Assembly (NCBI GenBank): GCA_013289985.1
Contig: JABCYW010000011.1
Span: 1-64,000 of the forward strand
Reading direction: 5' to 3'
Length of the DNA: 64,000 bases
DNA from: Betaproteobacteria bacterium
GTDB taxonomy: Bacteria > Pseudomonadota > Gammaproteobacteria > Burkholderiales > Burkholderiaceae_C
Numbering within the stretch: position 1 is the first letter of the stretch; each line of letters opens with the position of its first letter. Position numbers and translations under genes: made by a program. The notes under the pieces were generated by a model. It worked only from the letters and a program-made list of their open reading frames with translations, ran no database searches and was not told the DNA's origin. This document shows, piece by piece, positions 57,211-64,000 of the stretch.

Positions 57211-57960
57211 ATGAAGGTTCTGGTGCCCGTGAAACGCGTCGTCGACTACAACGTGAAGGTTCGCGTGAAGTCGGACGGCACCGGCGTCGACATCGCCAAC
57301 GTCAAGATGAGCATGAACCCGTTCGACGAGATCGCCGTCGAAGAGGCCGTTCGCCTGAAGGAAAAGGGCGTGGTCACCGAGATCATCGCCGTGTCCTGCG
57401 GCGTGACGCAATGCCAGGAAACGCTGCGCACCGCGATGGCGATCGGCGCCGACCGCGCGATCCTGGTCGAGACCGACGTCGAGCTGCAGCCGCTGGCCGT
57501 GGCCAAGCTGCTGAAGGCGCTGGTCGACAAGGAACAGCCGGGCCTGGTGATCCTGGGCAAGCAGGCGATCGATGACGACTGCAACCAGACGGGCCAGATG
57601 CTGGCCGCGCTGGCCGACCTGCCGCAGGCCACGTTCGCCTCGAAGGTCGAACTCACCGCCGACGCGGTCACCGTGTCGCGCGAAGTGGACGGCGGCTCGG
57701 AGACGCTGAAGCTGTCGCTGCCGGCCATCGTCACCACCGACCTGCGCCTGAACGAGCCGCGCTACGTGACGCTGCCCAACATCATGAAGGCGAAGAAGAA
57801 GCCGCTGGAAGTGATCAAGCCCGACGCGCTCGGCGTTGATGTCGCCCCGCGCATCAAGACGTTGAAGGTCAGCGAGCCGCCCAAGCGCGGTGCCGGCGTG
57901 AAGGTGCCCGATGTGGCCACCCTCGTCGCGAAGCTCAAGAACGAAGCCAAAGTCATCTAA
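57211..57960 (+). CDS. etfB: Electron transfer flavoprotein beta subunit
   Basis: 249 aa from the ATG at 57211 with TGAGGAG upstream. The ETF beta signature is complete ([56 protein letters not shown]). It binds AMP and pairs with EtfA to carry electrons from acyl-CoA dehydrogenases to ETF-ubiquinone oxidoreductase. First gene of etfB-etfA. Confidence 0.97.
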   Translation: MKVLVPVKRVVDYNVKVRVKSDGTGVDIANVKMSMNPFDEIAVEEAVRLKEKGVVTEIIAVSCGVTQCQETLRTAMAIGADRAILVETDVELQPLAVAKLLKALVDKEQPGLVILGKQAIDDDCNQTGQMLAALADLPQATFASKVELTADAVTVSREVDGGSETLKLSLPAIVTTDLRLNEPRYVTLPNIMKAKKKPLEVIKPDALGVDVAPRIKTLKVSEPPKRGAGVKVPDVATLVAKLKNEAKVI

Positions 57961-57972
57961 AGAGACAACGAC

Positions 57973-58905
57973 ATGACCACTCTCGTCATTGCCGAACACG
58001 ACAACGCGACCCTCAAGGGCGCGACGCTCAACACCATCACCGCCGCTGCTCAGGTGGGCGGCGACGTCCACGTGCTCGTGGCCGGCTCGAACGCCGCCGC
58101 CGTGGCGGCCGCCGCGGCCGCCGTCGCCGGCGTTTCCAAGGTGCTGCACGCCGACTCGCCGGCGCTGGCCGAAGGCCTGGCCGAGAACGTCGCCGCGCAG
58201 GTGCTGGCCGTCGCCTCGGCCTACAGCCACATCTTCTTCCCGGCCACCGCGGCCGGCAAGAACGTGGCCCCGCGCGTGGCCGCCAAGCTGGACGTGGGCC
58301 AGCTGAGCGACATCAGCAAGGTCATCAGCGCCGACACCTTCGAGCGCCCGATCTACGCCGGCAACGCCATCGCCACGGTGCAGTGCTCGCAGGCCGTCAA
58401 GGTCGCCACGGTGCGCACCACGGGCTTCGATCCCGCCGCCGCAACGGGTGGTTCGGCCGCCGTCGAGACCATCGCCGCCGTCGCTGATTCCGGCAAGAGC
58501 ACGTTCGTCGGCAAGGAGATCGCCAAGCTCGATCGCCCCGAGCTGACCGCCGCCAAGATCATCGTCTCGGGCGGCCGCGCGATGGGCTCCAGCGAGAAGT
58601 TCAACGAAGTGCTGACGCCGCTGGCCGACAGGCTGGGCGCCGCACTGGGCGCCTCGCGCGCCGCCGTCGATGCGGGCTACGCCCCCAACGACTGGCAGGT
58701 GGGCCAGACGGGCAAGATCGTCGCCCCGCAGTTGTACGTCGCGGTCGGGATCTCCGGCGCCATCCAGCACCTGGCAGGCATGAAGGACTCGAAGGTCATC
58801 GTCGCGATCAACAAGGACGAGGAGGCGCCGATCTTCTCGGTGGCCGACTTCGGCCTCGTGGCCGACCTGTTCGTCGCCGTGCCGGAACTGATCAAGGCGC
58901 TCTGA
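57973..58905 (+). CDS. etfA: Electron transfer flavoprotein alpha subunit
   Basis: 310 aa. The C-terminal FAD domain shows [37 protein letters not shown] and [16 protein letters not shown], all diagnostic of EtfA. It is 12 nt after etfB, with GAGA upstream of the ATG. It ends at an intrinsic terminator before the acyl-CoA dehydrogenase gene, which may still be partly cotranscribed. Confidence 0.97.
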   Translation: MTTLVIAEHDNATLKGATLNTITAAAQVGGDVHVLVAGSNAAAVAAAAAAVAGVSKVLHADSPALAEGLAENVAAQVLAVASAYSHIFFPATAAGKNVAPRVAAKLDVGQLSDISKVISADTFERPIYAGNAIATVQCSQAVKVATVRTTGFDPAAATGGSAAVETIAAVADSGKSTFVGKEIAKLDRPELTAAKIIVSGGRAMGSSEKFNEVLTPLADRLGAALGASRAAVDAGYAPNDWQVGQTGKIVAPQLYVAVGISGAIQHLAGMKDSKVIVAINKDEEAPIFSVADFGLVADLFVAVPELIKAL

Positions 58906-58929
58906 ACGTCCCAGGACAGTCAGGACCCC

Positions 58930-58958
58930 GGGGCGCTCGCCGAGGCGCCCCTTTTTTT
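58930..58958 (+). terminator. Intrinsic terminator after etfA
   Basis: GGGGCGC pairs with GCGCCCC around an 8-nt loop and is followed by TTTTTTT. The next gene starts 18 nt later, so this may be a partial terminator inside a longer operon. Confidence 0.85.
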
Positions 58959-58975
58959 GCCAGTTGGAGACAGAA

Positions 58976-60766
58976 ATGACCTATCGCGCCCCCGTCAAGG
59001 ACATGCTCTTCGTGATGAAGGAGCTGGCCGGCATCGATGAGCTGACGAAGCTTCCCGCGTTCGAGGACGCCGGCTACGACACCGCGCAGGCGGTGCTCGA
59101 GGAGTGCGCCAAGTTCAACGAGGACGTTGTGGCGCCGCTCAACGTCGAGGGCGACCGCAATCCCTCGTATTTCAAGGACGGCAAGGTCATCGCCACGCAC
59201 GGCTGCAAGGCGGCGTTCAAGCAGTTCGGCGAGGGCGGCTGGCAGGGCCTGCAGCATCCCGCCGACTTTGGCGGCCAGGGCCTGCCCAAGCTGATCGGCG
59301 CCGCGTGCGGCGAGATGATCAACTCGGCCAACGTCAGCTTCGCGCTGTGCCCGCTGCTCACCGACGGCGCCATCGAGGCGCTGCTGACGGCCGGCTCCGA
59401 CGAGCAGAAGGCCACGTTCCTGCCCAACATGCTCTCGGGCAAGTGGACGGGCTCGATGAACCTCACCGAGCCGCAGGCCGGCTCCGACCTGTCGCTGGTG
59501 CGCACGCGTGCCGAGCCGCAGCCCGACGGCACGTACAGGATCTTCGGCACCAAGATCTTCATCACCTGGGGCGAGCACGACATGGCCGAGAACATCGTGC
59601 ATCTCGTGCTCGCACGCGTCTCGGGCGCGCCCGAAGGCGTCAAGGGGATTTCCCTGTTCATCGTGCCGAAGTTCCTGGTCAACGCCGATGGCTCGCTCGG
59701 CGCGCGCAACGACGCGCATTGCGTGAGCATCGAGCACAAGATGGGCATCAAGGCGAGCCCGACCTGCGTCCTTCAATTCGGCGACCACGGCGGCGCGATC
59801 GGCACCCTGGTGGGCCAGGAGAACCGCGGCCTCGAGTACATGTTCATCATGATGAACGCCGCCCGCTTCGGCGTGGGCGTGCAGGGCATCGCGGTGGCCG
59901 AGCGCGCGTACCAGCACGCGGTGGCCTACGCGCGCGACCGCGTGCAGTCGCGCCCGGTGGACGGCTCGATGAATGTCGCCGCGCCCATCATCCACCACCC
60001 CGACGTGCGCCGCATGCTGATGACGATGCGCGCCTACACCGAGGCCTGCCGCGCGATGGCGCTGGTGGCCGCGAGCGCGTTCGACGCGGCGCACGGGCAC
60101 CCGGATGCCGCGGTGCGCGCCGAGAACCAGGCGTTCTACGAATTCATGGTGCCGCTGGTCAAGGGCTACTCCACCGAGATGAGCATCGAGGTGGCCAGCC
60201 TGGGCGTGCAGGTGCACGGCGGCATGGGCTTCATCGAGGAGACCGGCGCGGCCCAGTACATGCGCGACTCCAAGATCCTCACGATCTACGAGGGCACCAC
60301 CGCGATCCAGGCCAACGACTTCGTCGGCCGCAAGACGGCGCGCGACGGCGGCACCGCGGCGCGGGCGATCGTCGCGCGCATCGAGGCCACGGAGCAGGCG
60401 CTGGCCGCCTCGACCGACAAGGACGCGCTGGCCTTCGCGAAGCGCCTGACGGCCGCGCGCCTGGCCTTCCTCGACGCCGTCGGCTTCATCGCCGGCAACA
60501 CCAAGGCCAGCCCCAACGCGGCCTTCGCCGGCTCCGTGCCGTACCTGATGCTGGCGGGCAACCTCGTGGGCGGCTGGCAGCTCGGGCGCGCGCTGCTGGT
60601 GGCCGTCGACAAGCTCGCGGCCGGCGACGACGCGTCCTTCATGGCCGCCAAGATCGCCACCGCGCGCTTCTACGGCGACCACATCCTCAGCAAGGCCCCA
60701 GGCATCCGCGACTCGATCGTCGACGGCGCCGAAGGCACCCTCGCCATGCCCCTGGAGGCCTTCTAA
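58976..60766 (+). CDS. Acyl-CoA dehydrogenase, DmdC/long-C-terminal type
   Basis: 596 aa from the ATG at 58976, with TGGAGA upstream. The acyl-CoA dehydrogenase core shows [16 protein letters not shown] and the [19 protein letters not shown] substrate region, [13 protein letters not shown] and the [12 protein letters not shown] end. The size of about 600 aa with an added C-terminal domain matches the group that includes 3-methylmercaptopropionyl-CoA dehydrogenase (DmdC). It oxidises acyl-CoA with ETF as electron acceptor, which fits its position after etfBA. Substrate not determinable. Confidence 0.9.
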   Translation: MTYRAPVKDMLFVMKELAGIDELTKLPAFEDAGYDTAQAVLEECAKFNEDVVAPLNVEGDRNPSYFKDGKVIATHGCKAAFKQFGEGGWQGLQHPADFGGQGLPKLIGAACGEMINSANVSFALCPLLTDGAIEALLTAGSDEQKATFLPNMLSGKWTGSMNLTEPQAGSDLSLVRTRAEPQPDGTYRIFGTKIFITWGEHDMAENIVHLVLARVSGAPEGVKGISLFIVPKFLVNADGSLGARNDAHCVSIEHKMGIKASPTCVLQFGDHGGAIGTLVGQENRGLEYMFIMMNAARFGVGVQGIAVAERAYQHAVAYARDRVQSRPVDGSMNVAAPIIHHPDVRRMLMTMRAYTEACRAMALVAASAFDAAHGHPDAAVRAENQAFYEFMVPLVKGYSTEMSIEVASLGVQVHGGMGFIEETGAAQYMRDSKILTIYEGTTAIQANDFVGRKTARDGGTAARAIVARIEATEQALAASTDKDALAFAKRLTAARLAFLDAVGFIAGNTKASPNAAFAGSVPYLMLAGNLVGGWQLGRALLVAVDKLAAGDDASFMAAKIATARFYGDHILSKAPGIRDSIVDGAEGTLAMPLEAF

Positions 60767-61732
60767 ATGAGCCGTCGCCCCCTTCCCGCCGCACTCAGCA
60801 AGCTGCGCCTGCCCGTCATCGGCTCGCCGCTGTTCATCATCAGCAACCCCAAGCTGGTGATCGCGCAGTGCCAGGCCGGCATCGTCGGCGCCATGCCGTC
60901 GCTGAACGCCCGCCCGGCCGAACTGCTGGACGAGTGGCTCGCCGAGATCACCGAGACGCTGGCCGCGTACGACAGGGCGCATCCCGACGCGCCGTCGGCG
61001 CCGTTCGCCATCAACCAGATCGTGCACAAGAGCAACGACCGCCTCGAGCACGACATGCAGGTGTGCGCCAAGTACAAGGTGCCCATCATCATCACCTCGC
61101 TGGGCGCGCGCACCGACGTCAACGACGCCGTGCACTCGTGGGGCGGCATCGTGCTGCACGACATCATCAACAACACGTTCGCGCACAAGGCCATCGAGAA
61201 GGGCGCCGACGGCCTGATCGCCGTGGCCACCGGCGCCGGCGGCCACGCGGGCGTCAAGAACCCGATCGCGCTGATCCAGGAGATCCGCGAGTGGTTCGAC
61301 GGCCCGCTCGCGCTCTCGGGCGCCATCGCCACGGGCGACGGCGTGCTGGCCGCGCAGGCGATGGGCGCCGACTTCGGCTACATCGGTTCGGCCTTCATCG
61401 CCACCGACGAGGCGCGCGCCTCCGAGGACTACAAGAAGATGATCGTCGCCTCCACCAGCGACGACATCGTCTACTCCAACCTGTTCACCGGCGTGCTGGG
61501 CAACTACCTGCGCGGCTCGATCACGGCCTCCGGGCTCGATCCCGACAACCTGCCCACCAGCGACGCGAGCAAGATGAACTTCGCCGGCGCGGGCGCCGCC
61601 AAGGCCTGGAAGGACATCTGGGGCGCGGGGCAGGGCGTGGGCGCGGTCAAGTCCGTGGTGCCGACGGCGCAGTTCGTCGCGCAACTGGGACGCGAGTACG
61701 CGGCTGCTCGCGAGCGCCTCGCGCTGCGTTGA
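60767..61732 (+). CDS. Nitronate monooxygenase-like (2-nitropropane dioxygenase family) flavoprotein
   Basis: 321 aa. It starts directly after the acyl-CoA dehydrogenase stop (TAAATG). The FMN-binding TIM barrel has LPVIGSPLFIISNPKLVIAQ, ATGAGGHAGVKNP and LSGAIATGDGVLAAQAMGADFGYIGSAF, typical of the nitronate monooxygenase family. Many members act on nitronates such as propionate-3-nitronate or on enoyl-type substrates, so the true reaction is open. It is likely the last gene of the etf-acd transcript. Confidence 0.88.
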   Translation: MSRRPLPAALSKLRLPVIGSPLFIISNPKLVIAQCQAGIVGAMPSLNARPAELLDEWLAEITETLAAYDRAHPDAPSAPFAINQIVHKSNDRLEHDMQVCAKYKVPIIITSLGARTDVNDAVHSWGGIVLHDIINNTFAHKAIEKGADGLIAVATGAGGHAGVKNPIALIQEIREWFDGPLALSGAIATGDGVLAAQAMGADFGYIGSAFIATDEARASEDYKKMIVASTSDDIVYSNLFTGVLGNYLRGSITASGLDPDNLPTSDASKMNFAGAGAAKAWKDIWGAGQGVGAVKSVVPTAQFVAQLGREYAAARERLALR

Positions 61733-61778
61733 GCCTCCCGGGGCTGTCACGCGCGAAAGTCGTCACGGACCGCTGTTC

Positions 61779-62102
61779 TCAGGTCGCCGCCTCGACCTGC
61801 AGGCTGCTGTCGCATCCGCTGGCCGCCGAGATCCAGCGGCGGGCGAGGCGGCTCAGCAGCGGTGCGGCGAATCCGGGGAGCCCGCGCAACACCTCCCGTG
61901 GCGCGCTCACCAGGCCGCAGCGGTACAGCCCGGCGTCTGATTTCCACAACAAGGCCGCGCAGGCCCCGGTGCGGCGGCCGCTGACGAGCACGCCGATCGG
62001 GCAGGGCTCGGCCGCGCAGCAGACGCCACAGCCGTTGCACGGCGCGGCTTCGGGCGGCTTCGCCGGGGCGGCGGGGTGGAGGCGGATGACCTGTCGGGAC
62101 AT
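61779..62102 (-). CDS. YkgJ-family cysteine-cluster protein
   Basis: 107 aa with the motif CNGCGVCCAAEPCP near residue 22 and a further Cys in RTGACAAL and YRCGL. These clusters define the UPF0153/YkgJ family, thought to bind zinc or iron-sulfur. It converges with the nitronate monooxygenase-like gene and is divergent from sucA. Function is unknown. Confidence 0.8.
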   Translation of the reverse strand: MSRQVIRLHPAAPAKPPEAAPCNGCGVCCAAEPCPIGVLVSGRRTGACAALLWKSDAGLYRCGLVSAPREVLRGLPGFAAPLLSRLARRWISAASGCDSSLQVEAAT

Positions 62103-62363
62103 GGTTCACGCGACTGTGCCAGGGTGAGGCAAGCGTGAGTCCGTGGAGAAAGTCCATGATTTCGTGGCAGAAGCGCAAAGGCAGCGACTCAGGGTAAGTG
62201 CTACATTCGTGGTCTGCAGAGTCCCAATAGTCCTTCTGTGTCCACTTGCTGGCCTCCAAACCACCAGCAAGGTGTTTGCAATCCGCCAACCGGCTGAGCC
62301 GGGCCGCGGAAGGTTGATCAACCCATCGTAGTCCTGGAAACCGGGGCAAAAGGTGAGCGAAAG
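62103..62363. other. Intergenic region upstream of sucA
   Basis: About 260 nt between divergent genes, holding the 5' leaders and presumably the promoters of sucA and the YkgJ-type gene. I see no convincing -35/-10 pair and no supported ORF. Confidence 0.4.
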
Positions 62364-64000
62364 ATGATGGAGCAAAACAGGTCCAACTCCTACCTGTTCG
62401 GCGGTAACGCGCCCTACGTGGAAGAGATGTACGAGGCCTATCTCGAGAACCCCGGCTCGGTGCCGGATACGTGGCGCGCCTATTTCGACGCGCTCCAGCA
62501 TGTACCGGCCGCCGACGGCTCCGACTCCCGCGACGTCCCGCACGCGCCGGTCATCGAGTCCTTCGCGCAACGCGCCAAGGCCAATGCGTTCGCCGTCAAG
62601 GCCAGCTCCACCGACCTCGCCATCGCGCGCAAGCAGGTCCATGTCCAGTCGCTGATCGCCGCCTACCGCTTCCTGGGCTCGCGCTGGGCCGACCTCGATC
62701 CGCTCAAGCGCACCGAGCGTCCGCGCATCCCCGAGCTCGATCCGGCGTTCTACGACCTGACCGAAGCCGACATGGACATCACGTTCTCGGCGACGAACAC
62801 GTATTTCTCGACCAACGAGAACATGACGCTGCGCCAGATCCTGCAGGCGCTGCGCGAAACCTATTGCGGCACCATCGGCTGCGAGTTCATGCACATCACC
62901 GACCCCGGTGAGAAGCGCTGGTGGCAGGAACGCGTCGAGGCGATCCGCAGCAAGCCCACCTACAACGCCGAGGAAAAGAAGCACATCCTCGACCGCCTGA
63001 CCGCGGCCGAAGGCCTCGAGCGCTACCTGCACACCAAGTTCGTCGGCCAGAAGCGCTTCTCGCTGGAAGGCGGCGAGAGCTTCATCGTGTCCATGGACGA
63101 ACTGGTGCAGCGCGCCGGCGTCAAGGGCGTGCAGGAAGTGGTCATCGGCATGGCCCACCGCGGCCGCCTGAACGTGCTGGTGAACACGCTGGGCAAGATG
63201 CCCAAGGACCTGTTCGCCGAGTTCGACCACACCGCGCCAGAAGACCTGCCCTCGGGCGACGTGAAGTACCACCAGGGCTTCTCCAGCGACATCACCACGT
63301 CGGGCGGCCCGGTCCACCTGTCGCTCGCGTTCAACCCGTCGCACCTGGAGATCGTCAACCCCGTGGCCGAAGGCTCGGTCAAGGCGCGCATGGATCGCCG
63401 CGGCGATCACAAGGGCCTGCAGGTGCTGCCGGTCATCGTCCACGGCGACGCGGCCTTCGCGGGCCAGGGCGTGGTCATGGAGACGCTGGCGCTGGCGCAG
63501 ACGCGCGGCTACTACACCGGCGGCACGGTGCACCTGGTCATCAACAACCAGATCGGCTTCACCACCTCCGACCCGCGCGACACGCGCTCCACGCTGTACT
63601 GCACCGACGTCGTCAAGATGATCGAGGCGCCGGTGCTGCACGTCAACGGCGACGATCCGGAAGCGGTCGTGCTGTGCACGCAGCTCGCGCTCGACTACCG
63701 CCAGCAGTTCAACAAGGACGTGGTCGTCGACATCGTCTGCTTCCGCAAGCTGGGCCACAACGAGCAGGACACGCCCAGCCTCACCCAGCCGCTGATGTAC
63801 AAGAAGATCGCCGTGCACCCGGGCACCCGCAAGCTGTACGGCGAGAAGCTCGTCGCGCAGGGCGTGCTGGGCGAGACGGGCCCCGACGACATGGTCAAGG
63901 AGTTCCGCGCCGCGATGGACGCCGGCCGCCACACCCGCGACCCCGTCCTCACCAACTTCAAGGGCAAGTACGCGGTCGACTGGTCGCCGTTCCTGAACAA
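62364..64000 (+). CDS. sucA: 2-oxoglutarate dehydrogenase E1 component (partial, runs off the window)
   Basis: 545 codons are visible of an expected 930-950. The ATG at 62364 (or 62367) follows AAAGGTGAG. It contains the N-terminal helix (FGGNAPYVEEMYEAYLENP), FVGQKRFSLEGGES, GMAHRGRLNVL, NPSHLEIVNPV, HGDAAFAGQG and the thiamine diphosphate segment with NNQIGFTT. It decarboxylates 2-oxoglutarate in the TCA cycle and passes the succinyl group to SucB, expected downstream. Confidence 0.97.
   Translation, partial: MMEQNRSNSYLFGGNAPYVEEMYEAYLENPGSVPDTWRAYFDALQHVPAADGSDSRDVPHAPVIESFAQRAKANAFAVKASSTDLAIARKQVHVQSLIAAYRFLGSRWADLDPLKRTERPRIPELDPAFYDLTEADMDITFSATNTYFSTNENMTLRQILQALRETYCGTIGCEFMHITDPGEKRWWQERVEAIRSKPTYNAEEKKHILDRLTAAEGLERYLHTKFVGQKRFSLEGGESFIVSMDELVQRAGVKGVQEVVIGMAHRGRLNVLVNTLGKMPKDLFAEFDHTAPEDLPSGDVKYHQGFSSDITTSGGPVHLSLAFNPSHLEIVNPVAEGSVKARMDRRGDHKGLQVLPVIVHGDAAFAGQGVVMETLALAQTRGYYTGGTVHLVINNQIGFTTSDPRDTRSTLYCTDVVKMIEAPVLHVNGDDPEAVVLCTQLALDYRQQFNKDVVVDIVCFRKLGHNEQDTPSLTQPLMYKKIAVHPGTRKLYGEKLVAQGVLGETGPDDMVKEFRAAMDAGRHTRDPVLTNFKGKYAVDWSPFLN

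Noticed and set aside
58892-61750. Minus-strand ORF of about 950 codons antisense to the acyl-CoA dehydrogenase and nitronate monooxygenase-like genes
   Set aside because: Same shadow composition. The plus-strand genes have full catalytic motifs.

Overview
The window is a GC-rich chromosomal segment of a Betaproteobacterium, most likely a Burkholderiales member near the Rubrivivax/Leptothrix/Comamonadaceae groups. The reasons are the ilvC...pssA-leuA neighbourhood, tig-clpP-clpX-lon with flanking tRNAs, the hpnCDE squalene module, a PEP-CTERM protein, a DUF1631 protein and a HiPIP remnant. This placement is an inference from gene content. I see no rRNA, insertion sequence, phage or CRISPR array.

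Layout. 0-6 kb: branched-chain amino acid and phospholipid genes (ilvC, ilvD, pssA, leuA); leuA is preceded by a short Ile/Leu/Val-rich leader ORF and a strong intrinsic terminator, which reads as a transcription attenuator. 6-11.4 kb: a periplasmic DD-endopeptidase, an IclR regulator and the hpnC-hpnD-hpnE operon on the minus strand. 11.4-15.8 kb: an RND efflux adaptor/pump pair behind a canonical promoter that carries a TetR-type palindrome. 15.9-22.5 kb: tRNA-Leu, tig, clpP, clpX, lon, tRNA-Gly, tRNA-Cys (protein folding and proteolysis). 22.5-28.1 kb: a MocR-type regulator divergent from a cyoABCD quinol oxidase operon; two homologous 66-nt cassettes fill the cyoB/cyoC and cyoC/cyoD junctions.

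28.2-29.3 kb is a decayed stretch holding a shortened hemerythrin gene, the tail of a high-potential iron-sulfur protein, and an orphan short ORF. 29.3-48.4 kb is a dense signalling island. It holds a LivJ-like binding protein coupled to a TorS-like GGDEF-EAL protein, a PDC-PAS-GGDEF protein, two HD-GYP response regulators, a stand-alone receiver, two related PAS histidine kinases, a PAS-(degenerate GGDEF)-EAL-REC-PAS protein, an HDOD protein, a second binding protein and a histidine kinase remnant. All four receivers end in the same [FY][IL]xKPW signature, which suggests one integrated phosphorelay / cyclic-di-GMP network.

48.5-53.3 kb: a serine-protease-like protein without its nucleophile, a 5'-nucleotidase, a PEP-CTERM protein, a ribbon-helix-helix-like protein, a small unknown protein and tRNA-Leu. 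53.4-57.1 kb: DUF1631 protein, HNH-type protein, murI. 57.2-61.7 kb: etfB-etfA, an acyl-CoA dehydrogenase and a nitronate monooxygenase-like gene, preceded by a LiuR-like palindrome. 61.8-64 kb: a YkgJ-type cysteine-cluster protein and the first part of sucA, which runs off the window.

Coordinates and start choices were made by reading reading frames, Shine-Dalgarno sequences and overlaps by eye. Family assignments come from recognised motifs, not from database searches.
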